Part shown: one piece after another, positions 1 through 6,153 of the stretch
How positions within the stretch are numbered: the stretch's first letter is position 1
Layout: each line of letters opens with the position of its first letter
From: an uncultured Propionibacteriaceae bacterium
GTDB lineage: Bacteria > Actinomycetota > Actinomycetes > Propionibacteriales > Propionibacteriaceae
Direction: 5' to 3'
Length of the DNA: 6,260 nt
NCBI GenBank assembly: GCA_947038745.1
Contig: CAMQXE010000077.1
Span: 1 to 6,260 of the forward strand
Made by a program: the position numbers and the translations under genes
Notes under the pieces: generated by a model
Told to the model about the DNA's origin: nothing
The model's input: the letters and a program-made list of their open reading frames with translations, nothing else
Databases searched by the model: none

Positions 1-978
1 CCAAGCCGCACATACCGCCATCACCAGGCCTAAGGCCAAGAGCGCACCTTGCAATTTCACGACGGCGCGCAAACACCCTTCCTTTGACTCCGCCACCCGA
101 GTAATGAGTACGCCTTGAAAGGCTTGCAACGGCATCATGATCGGTGACCGGGTCAACGTGATGCCCACGATCAGAACCGACAACATCGCCGGGTCAGCTC
201 CGGGGGCAGCGATATCTAACATCACGGGAAAACCAACCACGAGCAAAGACCAGGCGAAGAAGCTCAGCATGGATTGGGCGTCTGTTTTGATCAACTGGCG
301 TATCCCCCGGTCAGCACGGCTACGTGCCAAACGACGTCCTCCCGGTATCAACAAGAAGAGCAGCCAAGTCGCGGCTGGTATTGCAGTGGCAACTTCCATA
401 CCGACCAGCGTTGGTGCCACCACGACGGCAAGCGCGACAATGACGAGTCGAAGCGTGGCTTCGCCACCCATGAGAGCGGCATATAGCCCCCACTCTTTAG
501 CACCACCGAACGACCCAGACAATGCCATCTGCCCCGAATGCAAGAGCGCCGCAAAGACCACTGCAGCAATCCCCAGCACCCCCGACTGCGGCAAGACTCG
601 CGCTCCCCACCACGGCGAAGATAAGGCGAGGACCAGTGCTACGACAGCACCCAAAATTAATGCCACCGGAATCACCCGAGCACCAGCTTTGGGCTCTTTC
701 ATCGAAGAACTGACGTTCACTGCCCGGGTTGCCTCAGGCTGCACTCCCGCCACCGTTCCCATGATTCCGAAAAGTACGCCCCAGAAAACCAGGAACTCTT
801 TATTCTGCTCGACGCCTAGAACGCGCGCTGTAATCACTGTGATCACAAAAGAACACACTGCAGCGACGACCGATGCCGCCAGAATGCTGCCCGCTTTTCG
901 CTTCGAGAGGTTGGCTGATTCCTCCTGAGTAACACTCATATCAGCATCATGCGTCTGGGGCTTAGTCGAGGTAGTCAC
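1..978 (-). CDS. Polysaccharide flippase/MATE-like multi-pass membrane protein (C-terminus cut by window edge)
   Basis: The minus strand is open from GTG at 978 to the left edge (326 codons), with an in-frame TAG at 988-990 just upstream. After a polar N-terminus (about 28 residues) come about nine hydrophobic segments, near residues 29-51, 62-79, 102-120, 134-154, 164-188, 196-212, 236-257, 264-276 and 309-326. Features seen in Wzx/MurJ/MATE-like flippases are ARVLG at 51-55 just after the first helix, a basic linker (RRLARSRADR, 215-224), and TRSPIMMPLQAFQGVL at 276-291, resembling the R-x-P helix of actinobacterial polysaccharide exporters. The likely role is moving a lipid-linked or polymeric glycan across the cytoplasmic membrane; the substrate cannot be read. 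ATG at 939 is an alternative start 13 codons in, but has no ribosome-binding site, whereas GTG 978 lies 6 nt after a TANNNT -10 candidate. The family assignment comes from motif memory and membrane topology, so the fold is likely but the subfamily uncertain. Confidence 0.75.
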   Translation of the reverse strand, partial: MTTSTKPQTHDADMSVTQEESANLSKRKAGSILAASVVAAVCSFVITVITARVLGVEQNKEFLVFWGVLFGIMGTVAGVQPEATRAVNVSSSMKEPKAGARVIPVALILGAVVALVLALSSPWWGARVLPQSGVLGIAAVVFAALLHSGQMALSGSFGGAKEWGLYAALMGGEATLRLVIVALAVVVAPTLVGMEVATAIPAATWLLFLLIPGGRRLARSRADRGIRQLIKTDAQSMLSFFAWSLLVVGFPVMLDIAAPGADPAMLSVLIVGITLTRSPIMMPLQAFQGVLITRVAESKEGCLRAVVKLQGALLALGLVMAVCAAW

Positions 979-984
979 TAGATA

Positions 985-990
985 AGCCTA
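985..990 (-). promoter_or_regulatory. Candidate -10 element (TAGGCT) for a leaderless flippase-like transcript
   Basis: On the minus strand TAGGCT fits the TANNNT consensus and ends 6 nt before GTG at 978. That spacing would start the mRNA at or beside the start codon. No Shine-Dalgarno sequence lies at a useful distance. There is no good -35; a TTGTCA at 1012-1017 is 21 nt away, too far for a normal sigma-70 spacer. Confidence 0.4.
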
Positions 991-1002
991 CCGAGGACAC
1001 AG

Positions 1003-1046
1003 CACAGCGCCTGACAAACCACTCTAGGCGGCTGCCAGGCGCTGTG
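1003..1046 (-). terminator. 11-bp perfect inverted repeat after the aminopeptidase gene; terminator without U-tract, or operator
   Basis: The arms CACAGCGCCTG (1003-1013) and CAGGCGCTGTG (1036-1046) are perfectly complementary around a 22-nt centre. The dyad begins 7 nt past the aminopeptidase stop codon, where a minus-strand terminator would be expected. However, the U-rich stretch (TATTTT) comes before the stem on the minus strand and nothing U-rich follows it. It would therefore be a U-less hairpin terminator at best. It also covers the -35 region of the downstream flippase-like gene, so a protein-binding operator or an attenuator is an alternative reading. Confidence 0.5.
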
Positions 1047-1053
1047 AAAATAT

Positions 1054-2298
1054 TTACTTTCCAGAGTAGTAAGCGGTTAGCACGCTTGTCATTGCAGGGA
1101 TATCGTCACAGCCACAAAGCTCACGGGCGCTGTGCATTGACAGCAAGGGGATACCCAGACGAGTAGCTGTGATCGGTCCAATCGTCGAACCACACGGAAC
1201 CTCGTTATTACCCACGAACTCCTGGCTATCGATACCGGCAGCCTTGCACAAGCGGTACCACAACGCACCACCGACAGCATCAGTTGCGTAACGCTGATTA
1301 CCGTTTACCTTGAGCACCGGCCCGCCATTGAGCACGAGCTTGTTGCCCGGATCATGCTTGCTGACGTAGTTCGGGTTGACCGAGTGACCAGCGTCGGCAG
1401 AAATGCACGACGATTGCGCCAACATCTGGCGGTAACCTTCTTCATCTTTGCCCAAAGATGCTGCGATACGACGAAGGAGATCTTCAAGGATCGGGCCAGC
1501 AGCACCAGTACGAGTCGAGGAACCGACCTCCTCATGATCAAAGGCAGCCAGCACATTGACGTCATTACCGGGCTTGGCAGCCAAGAGCGCATCTACCGAG
1601 CAGAACACGCTAGATAAGTTATCCATACGCCATGCAGCGAAGAACTCTTGCTCGGTTCCGATCAGGCTTGGCTTATGGGTATCAGTTGCATGAATGTCGT
1701 AGAAGCCCAGATCGTCTCGATCCATGCCCGCTAGCTTGCACAGATAATCCACAATGTCGAGATTCGATCCCACCGCATAGAGCGGCATGAGATTTTCTTG
1801 ACGGTCCAAATGCAGATTGTCATTCACTGAGCGGTCCAGATGCGGCGCGAGCTGCGGGATCACCATAATCGGCCCTGTTTCGACTAGCCGCTCTTGACCG
1901 TCTTTAGTCACAAGGCGCCCAGCTAGGCCAAGATCACGGTTGAGCCAAGAGCTCAGCAGCGGACCGCCATACACCTCCATACCCACCTGCTGATACCCGG
2001 CAGACGTACGTACCGGGTTTGGCTTGAGCTTGAATGACGGCGAATCCGTGTGCGAGCCCACGATACGGAAGCCCTTGGGCTGTGGCGAAGGAATCCACCA
2101 AGCCATACATGCGCCATCACGAACGAAGTAGTGTCCACCGGGTGCTGCGCTGAACGGCTCAAGCTCTGACTGGCGGGTAAACCCCGCCACGTCGAGCTGA
2201 CGGGCCAATTCCGCTGCGGCGTGGAACGACGTCGGCGAAGCCTGGATGAACGAGCTGAAACGCTCCATTGCGTCAGAAGTCATAGCACTATCTAACAC
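1054..2298 (-). CDS. apeB: M18 family metalloaminopeptidase (aspartyl aminopeptidase-like)
   Basis: The product is a cytoplasmic di-zinc exopeptidase that removes N-terminal residues, often acidic ones in this family, from peptides. The 414 residues match the usual M18 length. The expected metal and catalytic residues are all visible: H83 in VGSHTDSPSFKLKP, D226 in RMDNLSS, E256 (general base) and E257 in FDHEEVGSST, D302 in ADAGHSVNPNY, and H389 in SMHSARELCG. PCGSTIGPITATRLGI (368-383) is another family hallmark. The start is ambiguous. GTG at 2298 follows the rmuC stop by 3 bp and gives MLDSA; ATG at 2283 begins MTSDAMERF five codons later. Neither has a clear Shine-Dalgarno site, and translational coupling to rmuC is plausible for both. 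It is the last gene of the probable ispH-rmuC-apeB operon, with an inverted repeat just downstream. The specificity is inferred from the family; the symbol is the usual one for bacterial M18 proteins. Confidence 0.95.
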   Translation of the reverse strand: MLDSAMTSDAMERFSSFIQASPTSFHAAAELARQLDVAGFTRQSELEPFSAAPGGHYFVRDGACMAWWIPSPQPKGFRIVGSHTDSPSFKLKPNPVRTSAGYQQVGMEVYGGPLLSSWLNRDLGLAGRLVTKDGQERLVETGPIMVIPQLAPHLDRSVNDNLHLDRQENLMPLYAVGSNLDIVDYLCKLAGMDRDDLGFYDIHATDTHKPSLIGTEQEFFAAWRMDNLSSVFCSVDALLAAKPGNDVNVLAAFDHEEVGSSTRTGAAGPILEDLLRRIAASLGKDEEGYRQMLAQSSCISADAGHSVNPNYVSKHDPGNKLVLNGGPVLKVNGNQRYATDAVGGALWYRLCKAAGIDSQEFVGNNEVPCGSTIGPITATRLGIPLLSMHSARELCGCDDIPAMTSVLTAYYSGK

Positions 2299-2301
2299 CC
2301 G

Positions 2302-3645
2302 TCACGATGCCAGCGGTTCGCCGGGGATCAGCTTTACCCCAGATCCAGGGTCTGCAAGCTGCTCTACACCAGCGTTACCTGACCACAGCAATTCCTGTAG
2401 CTCTGGCAATGCCACTTCTCTTGCTGCCCCTTCAGCATCTCCCAAATCAGCCAACGGCTCACCAGCTGCTACTTTAAGCTCCTCGAAACGCCGAGCCTTA
2501 GGCATAACCCGGGCTTGGAATGTTCCAACTGATTCGTTATAGGCCCGGGTCGCTTGGTCGAGCCGGGCACCAACCACAGCAAATCGTGAGGCAAAACTAC
2601 GTAAACGGTCGTAGAGTTCCACCCCAGTTTTGCGTACTTCTTCCGCCCCATTTAAGAACTCGATCTGACGCCAGGTGTGTTCTATCGTGCGCAGCATTGC
2701 GATCAACGTCGATGGCGAAGCCACTACTACCCCCTTACGGGCAGCAACATCATAGAGATCTGGAACTGCCTCTAACGCGTGAAGCAATAGGCCATCCCCC
2801 GGCAAGAACATCACGACGAACTCAGGAGCAGCAAGGCTGCCCAACTCCCAGTAGCGCTTACCACCAAGCTGATCCAGGTGAGTCCGCACGTGACGGCCAA
2901 AATCCGCTCGGACTTGTTCTTGCTCGGCGTCATCTGCCGCTTGCCATTCGAGGAAGGCATTAAGTGGCACTTTGGAATCGACATAGACCACTCGACCCTC
3001 AGTCAATCGCACCGTCATATCTGGACGTAGCAGTGCACCATCACGCGAAGACGAGCTTTGCATCTCAAAATCGCAGTGATCCACCATCCCAGCAGCCTCT
3101 ACGACTCGTTTTAGCTGAGCCTCTCCCCACGCCCCACGGACGTGGGGCTTACGTAGTGCCGTAGCCAGTGCCGACGTCTCCCGGCGTAGCTGCTCCGAGG
3201 TTTGCCGCACCTCAAGCACCTGATGGCGCAGATCCGCAGCCGATACCGAGCGATCTTTCTCAATCTGCTGGTACTGCGCAGTCAGCGTAGTGAGCTGTTC
3301 CCGTAATGGCCGCAGGAGTAATTCTGTCTGCTGCAATCGTGCTTCCGCAGATTGCTCTGCCACAGCCTGATGCCGCTCTGCTTCACGCGCAGCAAGCAAC
3401 TGAAATTGATCAGCAAGTTCTTCGCGTGAGCGCACCAACTCGTCATAGCGGGCCTCAGCATCGTTGCGTTGCGACGTCAGCAAACTCACCTGGGCAGCAA
3501 CCTCGGTATGTTTCATTTGCCACGCGGTAGCCTGTTCCCGCAATGACTCTGTGCGCAATGTTGCCCGCACTTTTGCAACGAAGAAACCTGCCACAAACGC
3601 ACACGCAGCTACCGCACACCACATCAGAATGCTTTTGCTATCCAT
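2302..3645 (-). CDS. rmuC: DNA recombination protein RmuC homologue
   Basis: The 447-residue protein has the standard RmuC layout. One hydrophobic helix lies near residues 5-26 and anchors the N-terminus in the membrane. A long Gln/Glu/Arg-rich coiled coil follows at about 33-165. The conserved RmuC domain runs from about 166 to 390, with HVRGAWGEAQL (168-178), LRPDMTVRL (206-214), VVYVDSKVPLNAF (219-231), FLPGDGLLLHALE (280-292) and SPSTLIAMLRTIEHTWRQ (310-327). D209, D223 and K225 match the pattern of a restriction-nuclease-like core. In E. coli, RmuC limits inversion at short inverted repeats; the biochemical activity here is inferred. ATG 3645 has a GCAGG-type ribosome-binding site 8 nt upstream. 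The gene lies 66 bp after ispH with no convincing promoter between, and its TGA is 3 bp before the aminopeptidase GTG. The tail past about 390 is not recognisable and may be disordered. Confidence 0.94.
   Translation of the reverse strand: MDSKSILMWCAVAACAFVAGFFVAKVRATLRTESLREQATAWQMKHTEVAAQVSLLTSQRNDAEARYDELVRSREELADQFQLLAAREAERHQAVAEQSAEARLQQTELLLRPLREQLTTLTAQYQQIEKDRSVSAADLRHQVLEVRQTSEQLRRETSALATALRKPHVRGAWGEAQLKRVVEAAGMVDHCDFEMQSSSSRDGALLRPDMTVRLTEGRVVYVDSKVPLNAFLEWQAADDAEQEQVRADFGRHVRTHLDQLGGKRYWELGSLAAPEFVVMFLPGDGLLLHALEAVPDLYDVAARKGVVVASPSTLIAMLRTIEHTWRQIEFLNGAEEVRKTGVELYDRLRSFASRFAVVGARLDQATRAYNESVGTFQARVMPKARRFEELKVAAGEPLADLGDAEGAAREVALPELQELLWSGNAGVEQLADPGSGVKLIPGEPLAS
3131..3148. 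repeat. Perfect 8-bp inverted repeat with 2-nt centre inside rmuC
   Basis: GCCCCACG (3131-3138) and CGTGGGGC (3141-3148) are separated by GA. The repeat lies in the codons for K166-A172 of RmuC, directly at the conserved RGAWGE motif. It may just reflect codon choice for a fixed peptide, but it is the strongest compact dyad I noticed inside a coding region here. Any function, such as a pause hairpin or protein site, is unsupported. Confidence 0.35.
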
Positions 3646-3711
3646 ATTCCAAGCCTGCCACTCACCACTGACAAAACTGCGAAATACGTTGCCAACGCCT
3701 ATACAAGCACC

Positions 3712-4656
3712 TCAGATTCGCGGTTTTCGGATCTCTCTAGGCAGGGCAAAAACCAATGACTCTTCGATGACACTGTCCTCGGTGGCCTGGGGATAACCTG
3801 CCGCTTCCAACCGTGCCAATACGCCTTGGACTAGCTCGTCGGGAACACTTGCGCCTGACGTCACGCCGATACGATCAACGCCTTCCAGCCAAGAATCTTG
3901 AATCTGGTCGGCATAATCGACCAGATATGACGCCTTCGCCCCCGATTCCAAAGCTACTTCAACTAAACGCACCGAGTTCGATGAGTTCGTGGAGCCGACC
4001 ACGATCACTAGATCGCAGTTGGGAGATATCGTCTTAACAGCCAACTGACGGTTCTGCGTGGCATAGCAAATATCGTCGCTCGGCGGCGAAATGAGGTTGG
4101 GGTATTTCTGCTTCAACCGCCCCACAGTCTCCGTGGTTTCATCAACTGACAAGGTAGTTTGGGTTAGCCAGACGACCTTCGACGGGTCTGGCACAGATAC
4201 CTGGTCTACATCATCTGGCCGCTCAACCAACACGATATGGTCCGGGGCCTCACCTGTGGTCCCCTCGACTTCCTCGTGCCCACCATGCCCGATGAGCAGA
4301 ATTGTCAGATCCTGCTCAGCGAAACGCTTGGCCTCATGATGAACTTTTGTCACTAGCGGGCAGGTCGCATCAATGGCGAGCAAGTTACGAGACTTCGCCG
4401 CGTCGCGCACCGCCGGGGAAACCCCGTGCGCGGAAAAAACAACTGTCTCCCCCGTAGGAACTTGGTCGAGTTCTTCAACGAAGATCGCCCCTTGTGCTTC
4501 CAACATGGCGACGACGTGCTTGTTATGCACGATCTGTTTGCGCACATACACCGGGCTGCCATAAATCTTCAGCGCCTCTTCAACGGTATGCACCGCTCGG
4601 TCAACTCCTGCGCAGTACCCACGCGGAGCGGCAACGACGACTGATTTTTTACCCAT
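3712..4656 (-). CDS. ispH: 4-hydroxy-3-methylbut-2-enyl diphosphate reductase (IspH/LytB)
   Basis: This is the last enzyme of the MEP isoprenoid pathway. It reductively dehydrates HMBPP to IPP and DMAPP in the cytoplasm using a [4Fe-4S] cluster. The 314 residues match the family. The three cluster cysteines are C15 ([12 protein letters not shown]), C99 (IDATCPLV) and C197 ([11 protein letters not shown]). Substrate-binding and proton-relay residues are in place: H45 (VHNKHVV), H77 (FSAHGVSP), H127 and E129 ([11 protein letters not shown]), and S225-S226-N227 ([11 protein letters not shown]). The fold's three pseudo-repeats appear complete. An in-frame TAG is 8 codons upstream of ATG 4656 and no other start lies between. 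An AAAGG is only 1 nt from the ATG, too close for a normal ribosome-binding site, while a -10-like TAAACT ends 7 nt upstream, so a leaderless mRNA is likely. It heads the minus-strand operon and is divergent from xseA, 62 bp away. Confidence 0.98.
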   Translation of the reverse strand: MGKKSVVVAAPRGYCAGVDRAVHTVEEALKIYGSPVYVRKQIVHNKHVVAMLEAQGAIFVEELDQVPTGETVVFSAHGVSPAVRDAAKSRNLLAIDATCPLVTKVHHEAKRFAEQDLTILLIGHGGHEEVEGTTGEAPDHIVLVERPDDVDQVSVPDPSKVVWLTQTTLSVDETTETVGRLKQKYPNLISPPSDDICYATQNRQLAVKTISPNCDLVIVVGSTNSSNSVRLVEVALESGAKASYLVDYADQIQDSWLEGVDRIGVTSGASVPDELVQGVLARLEAAGYPQATEDSVIEESLVFALPREIRKPRI

Positions 4657-4663
4657 ACCTTTG

Positions 4664-4669
4664 AGTTTA
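4664..4669 (-). promoter_or_regulatory. Candidate -10 element (TAAACT) for leaderless ispH mRNA
   Basis: On the minus strand TAAACT matches TANNNT and is separated by 7 nt from the ispH ATG at 4656, which would place transcription start at the A of the ATG. There is no consensus -35 at 16-19 nt; a CTGACA occurs 21 nt upstream, too far to count. This is inference from spacing and from the lack of a usable Shine-Dalgarno site. Confidence 0.5.
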
Positions 4670-4706
4670 GAGGGCTACGCAACAGAAAAATGTCAGTGCC
4701 AACCCT

Positions 4707-4712
4707 TAAGCT
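4707..4712 (+). promoter_or_regulatory. Candidate -10 element (TAAGCT) for leaderless xseA mRNA
   Basis: TAAGCT matches TANNNT and is followed by 6 nt and then the xseA ATG at 4719. The sequence before the ATG (CTCATCTC) has no purine-rich ribosome-binding site. The -35 region is A-rich (CAGAAAAA) and does not match TTGACA. The ispH and xseA -10 candidates are 37 bp apart on opposite strands, so the two promoters may interfere or be co-regulated. Confidence 0.45.
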
Positions 4713-4718
4713 CATCTC

Positions 4719-5951
4719 ATGTCTGATCCAGGAAAGTCTCCAGAGACCGCATTCCCGCTGCGCGTGCTCTCTTCCAAGATCGAAGGCTGGATCGGGCGTC
4801 TCGGAGATGTTTGGGTATCTGGGCAGCTTACTGAGGTTGCGCATAAACGTGGTTGGAGCTACATCACATTACGCGACACCCAAGCCGAAGTATCGCTACA
4901 GGTAAGCTGCAAAACCTCCGTATTTGAATCCTCCGGGCCACTCGCTGAAGGCGCTGAAGTTGTTGTTCATGGCAAGGTTTCTTGGTGGACCAAATTAGGC
5001 CGTCTGACCTTGCAGGCACAAGAGTTTCGCCCAGTTGGGCAAGGTCATTTACTTGCCCAACTTGAACAGCGCAAACACATGCTCCGCGCCGAAGGACTTT
5101 TTGATCCACAACGCAAAAAGCGGCTTCCGGTGCTGCCCATCAGCATCGGCCTTATTACAGGTAAAGACTCTGCCGCTGAGCAAGATGTTGTGGAAAACGC
5201 CCGGCGTCGCTGGCCAGCGGCCCACTTTGTTTACGCCTATGCAGCCATGCAAGGCTCCCGCTGCGTCGCAGAAGTTATCGACGCTATTACCCGCCTTGAT
5301 GAGCTTCCTGGCATTGATGTCATCGTCATTGCCCGTGGAGGTGGCTCATTAGACGATCTGCTCCCGTTCTACGACGAAGCCATGGTGCGAGCTGTTGCCG
5401 CTGCGCGCACCCCTATTGTGTCTGCTATCTGCCACGACGTCGATACCCCGCTAATCGACCTGGCCGCTGATTGGCGTGCCTCCACTCCCACCGATGCCGC
5501 TAAGCGGATCGTGCCCGACGCTGACGAAGAGCGCCGTCAGGTGGAGGCTAGCACCACTCGGATACGCCGAGCTATCACGGAATATCTAGCCCGCGAGCAG
5601 CACCAGCTTCAGGCGATCAGGTCGCGTCCGGTACTGGTTAATCCAGCAGCGAGCATCCACGCACACTGCGAACGGCTAGTCACGCAGCAGCAACGACTTC
5701 AACGTGCAGCCCAGCGTGCCATACAGGAACAGCAGGGTTCCGTCACCACAAGTCTGGCTCGCATTCGAGCTATGTCACCAAAAGCCACTTTGGAGCGTGG
5801 CTACGCCATCTTGGTCCACGACGGAGCCAGCATCACCAGCGTGAGTGATGTCAGCCCAGGCCAACAACTCAGCGCTATCGTGCTTGATGGCGAACTTAAC
5901 TTGACTGTCGAAGCAGTAACCGAACATCAGCGGAAGGACTCCGATGACTGA
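4719..5951 (+). CDS. xseA: Exodeoxyribonuclease VII large subunit
   Basis: XseA is the catalytic subunit of exonuclease VII, which cuts single-stranded DNA from either end into short oligonucleotides and acts in mismatch and crosslink repair with several XseB subunits. The 410 residues fit shorter actinobacterial forms. An N-terminal OB-fold spans about 13-105 (VWVSGQLTEVAHKRGWSYITLRD at 31-53). The catalytic domain covers about 135-268: GLITGKDSAAEQD (144-156), ARGGGSLDDLLPFYDEA (205-221) and ASTPTDAAKR (254-263). A Gln/Arg-rich coiled coil for XseB binding runs about 270-350, followed by the conserved ATLERGYAIL (357-364). D156, R206, H239 and D242 align with the E. coli residues D155, R205, H238 and D241 reported as essential. 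Oddly, the usual GHE around the histidine reads C238-H239-D240. The start has no ribosome-binding site but sits 6 nt after a -10-like TAAGCT. The 3' end overlaps xseB by 8 bp. Confidence 0.97.
   Translation: MSDPGKSPETAFPLRVLSSKIEGWIGRLGDVWVSGQLTEVAHKRGWSYITLRDTQAEVSLQVSCKTSVFESSGPLAEGAEVVVHGKVSWWTKLGRLTLQAQEFRPVGQGHLLAQLEQRKHMLRAEGLFDPQRKKRLPVLPISIGLITGKDSAAEQDVVENARRRWPAAHFVYAYAAMQGSRCVAEVIDAITRLDELPGIDVIVIARGGGSLDDLLPFYDEAMVRAVAAARTPIVSAICHDVDTPLIDLAADWRASTPTDAAKRIVPDADEERRQVEASTTRIRRAITEYLAREQHQLQAIRSRPVLVNPAASIHAHCERLVTQQQRLQRAAQRAIQEQQGSVTTSLARIRAMSPKATLERGYAILVHDGASITSVSDVSPGQQLSAIVLDGELNLTVEAVTEHQRKDSDD
5932..5938 (+). promoter_or_regulatory. Strong Shine-Dalgarno site (GGAAGGA) for xseB
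   Basis: GGAAGGA lies inside the last codons of xseA, 5 nt before ATG 5944. It fixes the xseB start at 5944 rather than at the in-frame ATG 5959 (MSYEQ). It contrasts with xseA, ispH and the flippase-like gene, which have no usable ribosome-binding site. Confidence 0.8.
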
Positions 5952-6150
5952 GCCAACCATGAGCTATGAGCAAGCCCGAGAGCAGCTTGACACTATCGTC
6001 CACAAGCTGGAATCCGGTGGGGCAAGTTTGGCCGAAACGATGGCGCTCTGGGAGCAGGGCGAAGCAGCCGCAGCAATATGCCAGCACTGGCTCGATGGCG
6101 CCGTCGCCAAGATTGACGCTGCCCGAACCCAGAACGAATCATCCCGCTAG
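5944..6150 (+). CDS. xseB: Exodeoxyribonuclease VII small subunit
   Basis: XseB is the small helical subunit that coats the XseA coiled coil and is needed for an active exonuclease VII. The 68 residues match the family: SYEQAREQLDTIVHKLESGG (7-26) followed by ASLAETMALWEQGEAAAAICQHWLDGAVAKID aligns with the usual pattern of a first helix, a short SGxxSL turn and a second helix ending near a conserved Cys (C46). The polar C-terminal tail (AARTQNESSR) is variable in the family. It overlaps the last 8 bp of xseA in another frame and has its own strong ribosome-binding site, consistent with coupled translation and higher output of the small subunit. Its TAG stop lies within a CTAG that also supplies the stop of the convergent gene. 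Confidence 0.95.
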   Translation: MTEPTMSYEQAREQLDTIVHKLESGGASLAETMALWEQGEAAAAICQHWLDGAVAKIDAARTQNESSR

Positions 6151-6153
6151 CGG
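6144..6153. repeat. 10-bp palindrome holding the stop codons of both convergent genes
   Basis: CCGCTAGCGG is a perfect palindrome. Its central CTAG (6147-6150) reads TAG on the plus strand for xseB and TAG on the minus strand for the hemolysin III-type gene. As RNA it could form only a 3-bp stem with a CUAG loop, and no U-tract follows on either strand, so it is not called a terminator. Confidence 0.6.

Noticed and set aside
137..928. A 263-codon plus-strand open frame opposite the flippase-like gene
   Set aside because: Its translation is low-complexity (Thr, Ala, Pro, Arg, Ser rich) with no recognisable domain, while the minus strand gives a coherent hydrophobic membrane protein with periodic helices. 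It is an antisense shadow.
1012..1017. TTGTCA as -35 for the flippase-like gene, with a similar CTGACA upstream of ispH
   Set aside because: Both are 21 nt from their -10 candidates, outside the usual 16-19 nt range. Sharing the spacing is probably chance.
2520..2963. A 147-codon plus-strand open frame inside rmuC
   Set aside because: It is antisense to conserved RmuC motifs, rich in Pro, Arg, Gln and His, and lacks a domain or ribosome-binding site.
3646..3711. Possible promoter before rmuC (TTGTCA, 17 nt, TGGAAT)
   Set aside because: The -10 matches poorly and would end 1 nt before the ATG, placing transcription start inside the gene. A normal ribosome-binding site is present, so cotranscription with ispH is simpler.
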